The position numbers and the translations under genes are program-made. From positions 124,001 to 188,000 of the forward strand of contig WNDS01000001.1 in the NCBI GenBank assembly GCA_009912235.1: DNA of 64,000 nucleotides, given 5' to 3'. The notes under the pieces were generated by a model. It had not been told where the DNA came from, made no database searches, and saw only the letters and a program-made list of their open reading frames with translations. Source of the DNA: Stenotrophomonas maltophilia. Lineage in GTDB: Bacteria; Pseudomonadota; Gammaproteobacteria; Xanthomonadales; Xanthomonadaceae. Of the stretch, positions 44,278-56,200 are shown one piece after another. How positions within the stretch are numbered: position 1 is the stretch's first letter; each line of letters begins with the position of its first letter.

Positions 44278-45477
44278 GTGGCACTGTTCGACTACCAGGC
44301 CGCCAACGCGCAGGGCCGCATCGAGAAGGGCCAGCTGGACGCTGACAGCATGCGCGGCGTGCGCCAGGCGCTGCGTGGGCGTGGCTTGGTGCCGGTGCAG
44401 ATACGCGCGGCGCGGGCGCAGAGCGCAGGCTGGGGCCAGCGCCGGCTGTCGGCCAGTGAACTGGCCTGGGCCACCCAGCAGCTGGCCAGCCTGCTGGCGG
44501 CGCGGCTGCCGCTGGAGGCGGCGCTGAGTGCGGTGATCGAGCAGGCCGAGCGTCCGCATGTTGCGCAGGCGCTGACCGCAGTGCGCACCGACGTGCGTGC
44601 CGGCCAGCGCCTGACTGTGGCATTGGCGGTGCGGCCGCGCGATTTTCCCGCGATCTACCGCGCCCTGGTCGGGGCCGGCGAGGATTCCGGCGATCTGGCG
44701 CGGGTGATGGAGCGGCTGGCCGACTACATCGAGGAGCGCAACGCGCTGCAGGCCAAGGTGCTGACCGCCTTCATCTATCCGGCAGCGATCAGCCTGGTGT
44801 CGGTGGCCATCGTCATCTTCCTACTCAGCTATGTGGTGCCGCAGGTAGTGACCGCCTTCGTGCAGGCACGGCAGACGCTGCCGCTGCTGACCCGGTTGAT
44901 GCTGGGTGCCAGTGAGTTCGTGCGCCACTGGGGCGTGTGGGTGGCACTGGCGCTGGGGCTGCTGGCGACGGCATGGCGGCTGGCACTGCGCCGCGCCGAC
45001 CTGCGCCTGCGCTGGGATGCGATGCTGCTGAAGCTGCCGATGGTGGGGAGCTTCGTGCTGGGCGTGAACAGTGGGCGCTTTGCCTCCACCCTGGCGATCC
45101 TGCTCGATGCCGGGGTGCCGCTGCTGCGTGCACTGGACGCGGCGCGGCAGACGCTGGGCAACGCGCTGCTGGTGCGCTGCGCTGATGATGTGGCCGCGCG
45201 GGTGCGCGAGGGCGGCGGATTGGGCGCGGCGCTGAAGGTGCAGAAGGTGTATCCGCCGATCCTGGTGCACCTGGTGGCCAGCGGCGAGAAGACCGGTGCG
45301 CTGGCGCCGCTGCTGGACCGCGCGGCGCAGACCATTTCGCGCGAGATCGAGCGGCGCGCGATGGCGCTGACCGCGCTGCTGGAGCCGACGATGATCCTGG
45401 TGATGGGCGGCGTGGTGCTGACCATCGTGCTGGCGGTGTTGATGCCGATCATGGAAATGAACCAGATGGTGCAGTAG
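44278..45477 (+). CDS. gspF: Type II secretion inner-membrane platform protein GspF
   Basis: 399-aa polytopic protein with two repeated cytoplasmic four-helix domains (SELAWATQQLASLLAARLPLEAALSAV; GRFASTLAILLDAGVPLLRALDAA) each followed by a membrane helix, and a last helix near the C-terminus (LVMGGVVLTIVLAVLMPIMEMNQMVQ). GTG 44278 is the start (MALFDYQAANAQG). Its TAG stop is supplied by the GTAG end of a SMAG repeat that begins at 45474. Confidence 0.93.
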   Translation: MALFDYQAANAQGRIEKGQLDADSMRGVRQALRGRGLVPVQIRAARAQSAGWGQRRLSASELAWATQQLASLLAARLPLEAALSAVIEQAERPHVAQALTAVRTDVRAGQRLTVALAVRPRDFPAIYRALVGAGEDSGDLARVMERLADYIEERNALQAKVLTAFIYPAAISLVSVAIVIFLLSYVVPQVVTAFVQARQTLPLLTRLMLGASEFVRHWGVWVALALGLLATAWRLALRRADLRLRWDAMLLKLPMVGSFVLGVNSGRFASTLAILLDAGVPLLRALDAARQTLGNALLVRCADDVAARVREGGGLGAALKVQKVYPPILVHLVASGEKTGALAPLLDRAAQTISREIERRAMALTALLEPTMILVMGGVVLTIVLAVLMPIMEMNQMVQ

Positions 45478-45696
45478 ATCCACGCCATGCATGGATGCCC
45501 TTTGCGTGGCGCGTTGGGTATCGGCGGTTCCATCCACGCATGGCGTGGATCTACAGAAGCAGTGCATGCTCCGGCACGGCGTTCGTGGATTGGTGCGTGC
45601 GATCACGTACATCGTGAGGTTGCCGGCCAACGGCCGGCACTACCCGGCGTCTGGTCGTTCGTGGATGAGGTGTAGATCCACGCCATGCGTGGATGG
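45474..45696. repeat. Mixed SMAG repeat cluster between gspF and the PstS-like gene
   Basis: An inverted pair of one subfamily spans 45474-45554: GTAGATCCACGCCATGCATG on the left and CATGGCGTGGATCTAC-type sequence on the right. A single arm of the other subfamily (GCCGGCCAACGGCCGGCACT) is at 45617-45644, the same sequence as the arms beside the RAYT gene. A third GTAGATCCACGCCATGCGTG arm is at 45672-45696. The rest of the 444-base gap up to 45921 holds no gene I can support; a short AT-richer segment (near 45775-45790) may carry the next gene's promoter. Confidence 0.85.
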
Positions 45697-45921
45697 AGGT
45701 GTGCGCTCACGTTCACCCTCACGCGCCACGCATCTTCCACGCCTTCCTGCACACCTTTGCGCTGTTCTCCACACCTTTATTAAGCGCTTTGTCATGCCCA
45801 TCGCCGAGCATTTCCCCGTCATCGCAGAGCGGGCTGGGAGGCCCCTGGCGACAGCAGGCGTGTAATGACCGTTCCTCCCTCCGGTGTTTCACCTTCGCAG
45901 TAAACCCATCAGGAGAAGATC

Positions 45922-47061
45922 ATTTACAAGTGCAAGACTCTGGCCGCGCTGGTTGCCACCGCGCTGCTCGCCATCGCTGGCGCCGCGTCGGCGCAGCAGG
46001 CCACCGTGCAGGGCGGCGGCGCTTCGCTGCCGGCCAAGCTGTACAAGGGCACCCCGACCAGCATCCTGCCGGCCACCTTCAGCTATGCCGTGACCGGTTC
46101 GGGCACCGGCAAGAAGGCGTTCCTGGAAAACAACGCCGGCCTGTTCTCCACCACCGGCACCGTGCATTTCGCCGGCAGCGATTCGGTGCTGGAACAGGCT
46201 GAGATCGATGCGTACGCCACCAACTTCGCGCCGACCTTCGGCCCGCTGATCCAGGCGCCGGTCGTGGGTACCTCGGTCACCGTTCCGTTCAACAGCACCG
46301 GTGGCGACCTCGACCTGAGCGTCACCCAGCTGTGCGGCGTGTTCTCCGGCAAGATCACCCAGTGGAACCAGCTGGACAGCAACCGCAGCGGCGCCATCAC
46401 CGTAGTCTACCGCAACGAGAAGAGCGGCACCACCGAACTGCTGACCCGCTTCCTGGCCAGCGCCTGCTCGGCGTCGGACACCGCAGGCACCAACCTGGTC
46501 GGTGGCAAGTTCACCACCACCCAGGAGTTCTGGAAGCAGTTCTCCACGCTGCCGACCAACTTTACCACCGCTTCGGCGCTGGGCAGCCAGCCGCTGTATG
46601 ACAAGGTCTATGCCACCGCCGGTGCCGTGGGCTACATCGGCCCGGACGTGGTGCCGAACCTGAGCGATGCCACCAAGATCGCCAAGGTGCGTGGCTTCTC
46701 GCCGAACGACCCGAGCGTGCAGGCCACCCTGGACACCGCGTCGGTGCCGACCGGTGACGCCGCCAAGGACCCGAAGAACTGGGTGCCGGTGTTCACCGAT
46801 CCGCCGTCGGTCGGTTACCCGATCGTGGGCTACACCAACTTCGTGCTCGGCCAGTGCTACAAGACCGCCGCTGCCGCCAACGCGCTGCGCACGTTCCTGC
46901 TGGGCCACTACAACGGCAACAACGATGCCGCCTCGAAGAGCCACGGCTTCGTGCCGCTGACCCCGGCCTGGCGTGATGCGATCCGCACCCGCTTCGTGGT
47001 GGCGGGCAGCACCGCCGGCCTGAACAACCCGAGCACCTGCGCCGGGCTGGGCCGTCCGTAA
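45922..47061 (+). CDS. PstS/DING-like secreted phosphate-binding protein (alkaline phosphatase L-like)
   Basis: 379-aa exported protein: signal peptide CKTLAALVATALLAIAGAASAQQ, then the phosphate-binding fold with GGGASLPAKLYKG, YAVTGSGTGKKAFLEN, HFAGSDSVLEQ, VPFNSTGGDLDLSVTQLCGVFSGKITQWNQLD and RNEKSGTTELLTRFL. Those serine- and threonine-rich loops are the phosphate ligands of PstS/DING proteins. No pst transport genes are nearby; its place within a type II secretion locus resembles LapA-type phosphatases exported by Hxc or Xcs systems, so it may be a substrate. The start is unusual: AGGAGAAG at 45911-45918 is followed by ATT TAC AAG; ATT stands where ATG is expected, and no other start would keep the signal peptide. 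Confidence 0.85.
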   Translation: MYKCKTLAALVATALLAIAGAASAQQATVQGGGASLPAKLYKGTPTSILPATFSYAVTGSGTGKKAFLENNAGLFSTTGTVHFAGSDSVLEQAEIDAYATNFAPTFGPLIQAPVVGTSVTVPFNSTGGDLDLSVTQLCGVFSGKITQWNQLDSNRSGAITVVYRNEKSGTTELLTRFLASACSASDTAGTNLVGGKFTTTQEFWKQFSTLPTNFTTASALGSQPLYDKVYATAGAVGYIGPDVVPNLSDATKIAKVRGFSPNDPSVQATLDTASVPTGDAAKDPKNWVPVFTDPPSVGYPIVGYTNFVLGQCYKTAAAANALRTFLLGHYNGNNDAASKSHGFVPLTPAWRDAIRTRFVVAGSTAGLNNPSTCAGLGRP

Positions 47062-47111
47062 GCGTACCCACGGATGACCGCAGGGCGACAGGGATGTCGC
47101 ACGACCACGAG

Positions 47112-47140
47112 GGGCGCCGGCACTGTTGCCGGCGCCCTTC
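47112..47140 (+). terminator. Rho-independent-type terminator hairpin
   Basis: GGGCGCCGGCA pairs perfectly with TGCCGGCGCCC around a CTGT loop (47112-47137), followed by TTC. It lies 51 bases after the PstS-like stop and should separate it from the haemagglutinin gene. Confidence 0.85.
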
Positions 47141-47277
47141 TGCATTGCGGGCAGCGGCCATCAGCCGTGTGTCGGCTTCACGCTGCCTGCACCGTCTAAC
47201 AGGGGCAGGGCCCTATCGCGCCCCCATTTCCTGGCACCAGCCGCCCACGCGCGGCCCACAAGGTTGACGAGGTTCCG

Positions 47278-50200
47278 ATGTCGCATCCGCTCATGCCCGT
47301 TTCGCGCCGACCACTGTCACTGCGCGGTGTCTGCAGTCACCCGATGGCCTGGGCCATCACCGTGGCGCTGGGGCGGGTGTTGCACCTGCCGGCCACGCAC
47401 AGCAGACCTTCAGCCCGGCCTGGTTTGCTGAACGCGGTGCGGCGCAGGGCGCGGCCGCGCAGACCGGGCGCATGCCCAGCGGCGCGCCGGTGCAGTTCCA
47501 GATGCCGGCGCAGCAGCAGGACGCAGCGCGGCAGAAGCTGCAGCAGTCCATCGACAACCTGGGCAGTGCGGCGCAGGCCATCGCCCTGCAGCAGCGGCTG
47601 TAGGAACAGGAGCGCCAGCAGCGCCGCGACGCCGGCTTCGTGGTGGCCGACGGCCTGGGCAGGAACGGCCTGAAGGTGGACGAGAACCCGCTGACGCGCG
47701 GCTGGGTGAATGCGCGCGAGGCGATCCAGTCGCAGGGCGCCGATGGCCGGGTACAGGTGCGCATCGAGCAGACGGCCGACGCGGCCATCCTGAACTGGGA
47801 AACCTTCAACGTCGGCAGCAACACCACGCTGAACTTCGTGCAGAACGCCGACTGGGCGGTACTGAACCGTGTCAACGATGCCGCGGCACGCCCGAGCCAG
47901 ATCCTGGGCGAGCTGAAGGCCGACGGCTCGGTGTTCGTGGTCAACCGCAATGGCGTGGTGTTCGGCAACAACAGCCAGGTGAACGTACGCAACCTGGTGG
48001 CCGCCGCGGCACGCATCAGCGACAGCCAGTTCCGCGACCGCGGCCTGTACAACAGCGATTCCACCACCGCCGCGTTGACCGAGGCCTTCGGCAAGGTGAT
48101 GGTGGAGCAGGGCGCGCGCATTGCCACCCATGAACCGGGCACCGCCACCCGCGGCGGCGGCTACGTGCTGCTGGCCGGCCACAGCGTGGAAAACGCGGGC
48201 CAGATCGACACCCGCAAGGGCCAGGCACTGTTGGCTGCGGGCGATGAATTCGTGATACGCCGCGGCGTGGGCACCGCACAGAACACTGCCTCGACTACGC
48301 GCGGCAACGAAGTGGCGGCGCGCTTCATCGCCGGCAGTACGGCCGGAAGTGTGGTCAACAGCGGCCTGCTGCAGGCGCGCGAAGGTGACATCACGCTGGC
48401 CGGACGCCAGGCGGTACAGGCCGGCGTGGCGTTGTCCACCACCACGCTGGCCCAGCGCGGCACGGTCCACCTGCTGACCTCGGCCAGTGACAGCGCGGCC
48501 AGCGTGACCCTGGCGCAGGGCGCGACCACCGCCGTGGTGATCGAGGACGACGGCAGCACCGCCCTGGACAGCCAGCGCCAGGCGCTGCTGGCCGAATCGA
48601 CCGCCCAGGACCGGATCCGCAGCACGGCGGCGGCGGGTGCCTTCGACAACCTCTCGCGCCTGCAGGACCGCCGCGATCAGTCGCGCGTGGAAATCGTGTC
48701 CGGCGGCAGCGTTGACGTGCAGGGTGGCTCGCTGACGCTGGCCACCGGCGGCCAGGTGGTGCTGGATGCGCAGCAGCGGGCGCTGCTGGCCGACGGTGCG
48801 CGCGTGGACGTTGCCGGCGCCACCGGGGTCAAGGTGGCGATGGAGAGCAACCAGTTGAAGATCAACGTGCAGGGCAATGAACTGCGCGATTCGCCGGACA
48901 ATCGTGACGGCGGCAAGCTCAACAGCAGCGTGGCGTGGATCGACCGGCGCACGCTGCTGCACGTGCCCGCCGGTACCGGTGGCCATGAAGGCGAGCGCTG
49001 GTATGCCGCCGGTGGCCTGCTGGAAGTGGGCGGTTATCTCGGCAACCTGGCCCATTCGGCCGGCGAATGGGCGGCACAGGGCGGCACCGTGCTGCTGTCC
49101 GGCAGGGAAGTGGTCAGCAGCGCCGGCTCGCGTATCAACCTGTCCGGCGGCAGCCTCGACGTGGCCACCGGCACCCTGCGCCAGAGCTGGCTGCGCGGCA
49201 GCGATGGCGAGCTCTACCGAGGCGATGACGCGCCGGCCAACCTGCCGTCCAGCGGTATCTACCGCGGCTACGAGGTGGCGCAGTCGCGCTGGAGCGTGAC
49301 TGAGGCCTGGCGCAACCCGATCATCGCCAGCGAAGCGCGCGTGGAGAATGGCTGCACCGTGGGTCGCGATGCCGGGCGGCTGCTGGTGTCGGCGCCGACG
49401 GCCATCCTGCAGGGGCAGGCGGATACGGCAGTGTTCAACGGCGAACGCCAGGTGCAGACGCCGGCAGCGGCGGCCGACGGCTACCAGCAGGCGTAGACCG
49501 CCGTGGCGCGTGGCGCGCAGCTGTGGCTGGGGCGGTTCGATGCGCTGGGCCGCAGCAGTGTGTTCGATTCCCAAGTGCGCATTGGCAGTGTTGCCGCCGA
49601 TGGCGGCGCGTGGACGCTGCAGGCGCCGCTGCTTGCCGAGCGTCGCAACACGGTGTGGCTGGATGGCAGCACACTGAGCGCGCAGCGCTGGGGCCGGCTG
49701 GATCTGGCGACCCGTGGCGAGGTGCTACTGCAGGGGGCGCTGTCGCTGGCCGACGGTGGCACGCTGGCGCTGACCGGCAGCCGCGTCGGCATCGAGGGCC
49801 AGGTACGCATCGTCGGTGGCACGGTCACCGCCAGCAACCTGCTGACCGACAGCACCGGCAGCGTGGGCATGGTGACGCCGGCGTTGCGCGGCGCGCTGAC
49901 GCTGGGCGCGGGCGCGGTGCTGGAGCTGTCCGGGCGCTGGAGCAACACCGGGCGGGAGGGCGCCGCTGACGGCGCGGCGGCATGGATCCATGGTGGGCGG
50001 GTTACGCTGGAAAGCTCGCACGACGTGACGCTGGCAGCGGACAGCCAGATCCGCGTCGATGCCGGTGGCAATGTCGATGTCAAAGGCAAGGCCAAGGGCG
50101 GCAAGGGCGGTGACATCAGCCTGCTGGCCGACAGCAGCCAGGTCAGCAGCGATGGCAGCGGGCGACTGCGGCTGGACGGCCGCCTGAGCGGGCTGGGCGT

Positions 50201-53200
50201 GACCGGTGCCGGTACGCTGCAGCTGGGCACCGGCGGCGGCGTGGTGCTGGCTGACACGCGCGGCAACGATGCGCGCGTGTGGCTGTCGCCCACGCTGCTG
50301 CGCAGCGGTTTCGCGCGCTACGACATCAACGGCCATGCCGGCCTGGACGTGGCCGATGGCACCCAGGTGGAGGTGCTGGCAGCGGGCCTGCGGCTGAGCG
50401 ACGGTGCGCGCACGGCGGTAACCGCCGGCGAAGGCCTGGAGTACTGGATGGCGCCGCTATACACGGCGTACCCGGTCACGGGGCGTGTCGCCCAACGCGG
50501 CGGTGCCAGCCTGCTGCTGCGCTCGCAGCGCAATGCGCTGGGCGGCGACGTGCGTATTGGCCAGGGCGCGGCGGTAAGCGTCGACCCCGGGCAGTCGATC
50601 ACGCTGCGTGGCGGCGGCAACATCACCGTGGAGGGCCGCCTGACGGCCCGCGGCGGCAGCATCCTGCTGGACGATGTGCGCGCCGCGCGCGACACCTACG
50701 CCGCATCGGGCAGCACCACGCAGTACCGGTTGGGCAGCAACGCAGTGCTGGACGCCTCGGGCGACAGCAATTTGTGGCGGTGGATGCACAGGGCCGGCGC
50801 CAGGGCACGCTGCGTGCGGGTGGCAGCATCGGCATCGGCGGCACGCTGGACTGGGAAGCCGCCTACGACCTGGAAAACCGCCCGCCGGATGCGTTCGTGG
50901 TGATCGAGCGGGGCGCAGTGCTGGATGCATCCGGTGCCTCAGCGGTGCTGGATGTGCAGGACAAGGGCGCGCTGCCGGTGGCCAGCGATGGCGGCACGAT
51001 CGCGCTGCGCTCGGCCAATGCGCTGTACCTGGACGGCACGCTGCGCGCTGCCGCCGGCGACGCAGGTGCGCAGGGTGGCACGCTGGGCGTGGCCTTCGGT
51101 GGCGGTCTATATGACCTCGGCACGCCCACTGCCGTGGTCGGCGGGCCGCGCGCGATCACGCTGCAGCAGTCGGCATCGCCCGGCACCGGCAGCGGTACGA
51201 CGGCGCCGGTCTACGGGCACGCGGTGCTGACCGCAGCGCAGGTGGAGGCCGGTGGTTTCGACCACCTGTCGCTGTTCGGCGATGTGCGCGCACAGGGCGA
51301 CGTCAATCTGCGGCTGGGCCAGAGCCTGCGCCTGTACGGCCTCAACAACACCGCCTTCGGCATGGCCGCTGGCAGTGCGGCGGGCAGCGGCCTGCACCTG
51401 GCGGCACCTTACGTGCGGCTGGCGCAGACCCGCTGGTTCGATCTGGGTGGCAACGGCATGTTCATTGCACCGCAGGCGGCGCGTGCCGATGCGGCGGGGC
51501 ATGCCTTCACCGTCGCCGCGCAGCTCATCGATGTGCGCGAAACGGTGAACCTGGCCGGGTTCGGCGCGGTGGCGCTGGACAGCCGCGGCGATGTGCGCCT
51601 GCTGCGCAGCGTCGGCAACAACGTCAGCTTCTTCGACACCCAGCTGCTGGCCCCGTCGCAGCTGAACATCACCGCTGCGCAGATCTACCCGGTCAGCAAC
51701 GCGCGGACGCGCATTGCAGTGGGCCTGACTGACCCCAGCCTGGGCAACAACATCTGGGGCGATGCCACCACCCAGCTTCGCATCCACGGCAATGGCCAGG
51801 CCGCGCCGTTGCCGCATTCGGTGTTCGGCAGCCTGGCCTTGGTGGCCGCTGACATCCGCCAGGGCGGTGTGGTGCGTGTGCCGCTGGGCGATCTGCAGCT
51901 GGGCGGCGACGGCCCGGGGGATGTCGCCTCGCGCATCAGCCTGCTGCCCGGCAGCATCACCTCCAGCAGTGCGGCCGGCCTCAGCCTGCCTTACGGTGGC
52001 ACGGTCGATGGCCTGTCCTGGAGCCTGGACGGGCAGCCGCTCAAGCCCGCCGCGATTGGCCGGACGCCGCGCGACACCGCGATCGGCGTGAACCTGGTGG
52101 GCTCGCAGATCGATATCCAGAACGGCGCGCTGCTGGACCTCTCCGGCGGCGGCGAGCTGACCGGTGCCGGCTTCGTCAGTGGTCGCGGCGGTTCGGTGGA
52201 CATCCGCCAGCACGCGCTGGCCGATGCCAATCCCGCGTTCGGCTTCAGCCAGACCGGCAATGCGGTCTACGCGATCGTGCCTCCGTACACCGGCAGCATA
52301 GCGCCGGCCGGCATGGCCCAGGGCACGCAGGACCCGCTGATCGGCCAGCGCATCACCGTGCCGGCCGGCGTGCCGGGCCTGGCACCGGGAACCTACACGC
52401 TGATGCCGGCCGCGTACGCGTTGCAGGCGGGCGCGTTCCGGGTGGAACTGGGCGCCAGCGGCGTGACCATGAACGTGCCCACTGCCACCGGTACCGGCTC
52501 GTGGCGCCTGAGCGGGCAGCAGACGCAGGGCATCGGCACGGCGGCCTCGCCGCTGTGGACCGACCTGGTGATCACACCGGCCGAGGTGGTGCGGCGCCAC
52601 TCCGGCTTCAACGAGACCCCCTACAACGCCTTCGTTGCCGCCGACGCGGCAAGGCGCGGCATGCCGCGCGGCGCGCAGACCATCGATGCCGGCACGCTGC
52701 GCCTGCAGCTGAGGCAGGGGGCCGGGCTCGGCGCGGAGGCTGCGCTGCGCATGCGGGGCAGCACCCGCTTCGGTGCGGCTGCAGACAGCGCGGGCTTTGG
52801 CGGGACCGTGGCGCTGGTCGGCCCGCGCCAGGGGCTGGAACTGCTGGCCGCTGGCCAGCAGGCGTCGCTGGCCAGCGGTGCGGCCGTGTTCGCCGATGCA
52901 CTTACAGCGCTGCAGCCGTCGCGCCTGCTGGTGGGCGCCTCGGCGCGCCCGGACACGGTGGACAGCAGCGTGATCCGCTTCAGTGCCGGCAGCACGACGC
53001 TGCTGGTGCGGTCCGGGGTGGTGCTGCAGGCGCCGGAGCTGTTCCTGGCCGCTGCGGCCGACAGCAGCGGTCGCGGCATCGTGGTGGAACAGGGCGCCAC
53101 CCTGTCCACCCTGGGCCGCGGCAAGCCGGCCTACGATGCCACCGACGGTTACGTGTTCAGTGGCGGAAACGATGGCCTGATGACGCTGTCCAATGGCCAG

Positions 53201-56200
53201 GTCACGCTGCTGCCCGCCGAAGCGGCGGCGCGGGTGCCGATCGACATTGGCAGCTGTGTGGTTGGCACGTGCACGGGCCAGACCCGGCTGCTGTCCGAAG
53301 GCAGCATCAACGTGGCCACCGAAGGCAGTTTCCAGCTGCGTGACAACGTGAGCTACGGCACGCGCCGGCTGGGCCTGAGCATGACCGCGATCAACCTGGG
53401 CAATGCGGCGGCGCTGCAGGCGGCTGCTGCCGCCGGTGCCTTGCCGCAGGGTCTGGCGCTGAACCAGCAGACGCTGCAGCAGCTGCTGCGCGGCAATACC
53501 GCGCTGGGAAGACCGGCGCTGGAAACCCTCAGCCTGAGCGCGCGCGATGCCATCAACGTGTTCGGCAACGTCGAGCTGGGCACGCGTAACGCGGCGACCG
53601 GCAACAGCAGCCTGCGCGAACTGGTGCTGGGCGCGCCGGCCATCCATGGCTACGGCCAGGCCGGCGAGCAGGCCTGCATCTTCGCTGACCGGCTGGTCTG
53701 GGACGGTGCACTGGCCGCGGCGCCGGGGTTTGCCGCCAGCACGCCGCAGGCACCGGGTGCGGCGATGGTCGATCGCCTTGGCCATGGCCAGCTGGACATC
53801 ACTGCCTCCACGCTCGTGCTGGGCCGCGCACCGTATACGCGGCCGCAGTCGGAAGTGTCGGCCAACCGCCAGGTGCTGGGCTTTGATGGCGTGACCCTGC
53901 GCACGCCCCAGCAGCTGGTGTTCGGTGGCAAGGGCCGCCTGGACGTGCACCAGACGCAGGGGGCCTACGAGGCCGGCAGCGGCTGGCAGTACAGCGGTGG
54001 CGCGCTGGACATCCAGACGCCGCTGGTGACCGGCCTGGCCGGGGCCAAGCTGGACATCCGCACCGGCGGCGCGCTGCGGGTGCTGGGCGGCGGCGGTGGC
54101 GGCAGCAGCGATGCGCTGGGCGCCGAGCTGGGCCTGCAGGCCGGCAGCATCCTGCTCAATGGCCGCATCGCGCTGGCCTCGGGCCGGCTGCAGGCGCAGG
54201 CGCAGCAGTCACTGCAGTTGGGCGGCAACGCGCAGCTGGACCTGGCCGGGCGCAAGGTGCGCCTGGATGACCTGGACAAATACAGCTGGGGCGGCGATGT
54301 CGAGGTGACCGCCGTGCACGGCGATGTCGTGGCCGACGCCGGTTCGCGCATCGACGTGTCCGCACTGAACAACCGCGCCGGACGGATCAGCGTGAACGCG
54401 CTGGACCCCAACGCCGGGCGCATCGCGCTGGCCGGCAGCCCGCTGGGCAGCGCCAGCGGCCGCCAGGCCACCGGCGGCAGCCTGGTGCCGTATGACAGCG
54501 GCGAACTGTTCCTGCGTGCGCAGCACCTGGGTGACTTTGCCGCGCTGAACCAGCGCCTGGACGCCGGCGGCTTCCACGGCACGCGCAGTTTCCAGATCAA
54601 GCAGGGTGACCTGCTGGTGGCCGATACGCTGAAGGCACGCAACGTGTCGATCAGCCTCGACGGCGGCAGCCTGCACGTGCTTGGGCGGATCGATGCCAGC
54701 GGCGAACAGGTGGGCAGCATCCGCCTGGCGGCGCGCGACCAGCTGCGCGTGGACGGCGTGCTGGATGCGCATGGCAGCGCGCTGCGGGTGGACAGCTACG
54801 GCAAGATCATCAATATTCCGAACCGGGCGCTGGTGGAACTGGGCAGCCGCGAGGGCGAGGTGGTGCTGGGTTCGGGCGCACGCATCGACCTGCGCAGCGG
54901 CACCGGCGTTCTGCCCGGCAGCGCGGCCGGGCAGAATGATGGCGTGGCGCGCGGCAGCTTCATCGTCAACGTGCCGCGCCGTGGCAGCGATGATGCGGCG
55001 GTGCGGGCCGAACAGGGCGTGCGCATCGATGGTGCCCGCGACCTGCTGGTCAACGCGTTCCGCCGCTATACCGATGCACCGCTGGCGGCGACGCCGGATG
55101 TCAGCGGGCACCGCCCGCAGCTGGTCACCCAGCAGTGGCTGGACAGCGTGGTGGACCCGGACAACCAGGCCTGGATGAACGCGGCGCTGGGCAATGCCGG
55201 CCTGGGCGCGCGCCTGGCCGCGCTGGGCCCGGTACGGCTGCGGCCCGGCGTGGAGATCGTCGGCCAGGTGTCGGCGGAAAACCCCGATGGTGACCTGACC
55301 GTGCGCGGCGACCTGGATCTGTCCGGCTACCGCTACGGCCCCGGTGCCGACCGCCGCGACCCGGCGCGTCGCGGGTTCGGCGAATCGGCGGCGCTGGTGC
55401 TGCGCGCGGCCGGTGACATCAACGTCTATGGCAGCATCAACGATGGCTTTGCGCCGCCGCCGGCCAACCCGGACGAATCCGGCTGGCTGCTGGGCGAAAC
55501 CCGCGACAGCAACGGCACCGCGATCACGCCGCTGGGCGGTGATGTGGTTGTGCCGCTGGATGGCGTCAGCCTGCAGGCCGGCACCCGTTACCCGCAAGGG
55601 GCGGTGCTGAACTACGCCATTCCGTTCGTGCAGGGCGATGTGCCGGCAGGCAGCGTGCTGCAGCAGGCGGTGCAGCTGGCGGCCGGCGGCCGCCTGGGTG
55701 CCGGCTTCCGTGTGCCGGGCAAAGCCACGCTGGCCGCGCAGGACTGGCCGGCCGGCGCGGCGCTGCCGGTGGCGCTGACCCTGTCCAAGCCCATCGCACT
55801 GGCACCGGGCGCGCTGATTCCGTCGATGACGGCAGTGAAGCTGGCCGATGGCAAGCCCATCAACCTGCGCCCGGCAGCCGCCGATGGCACGCAGGGGCGG
55901 AACTGGGCGCTGGCCTCGATGCTGCCGGCCGGCACCACCTCGTGGGACCTGACCGCCGTGGCCGGTGCCGACCTCGCTGCCGCCGATCCGCGCCTACGCC
56001 AGCTCGGTGCCAGCGGCGATCTGGTGCTCGCCGACAGCCACTACGGCAGCATCGGCACCATCAAGACCACCAGCGAATGGAAGGGCGACCGGGTGCTGAA
56101 CGAGCAGGGCTCGCTCGACCTCTGGGGCGACACCTCGCATGCCGGCGTGCTGGTGAAGGACGCCGCCGCCGAACTGAGCATGAGCGAAGACGACATGTGC

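Noticed and set aside
51107-53950. 947-aa open frame antisense to the haemagglutinin
   Set aside because: Composition (His, Gln, Arg, Ala) and lack of any domain are those of a high-GC shadow frame opposite a real gene.
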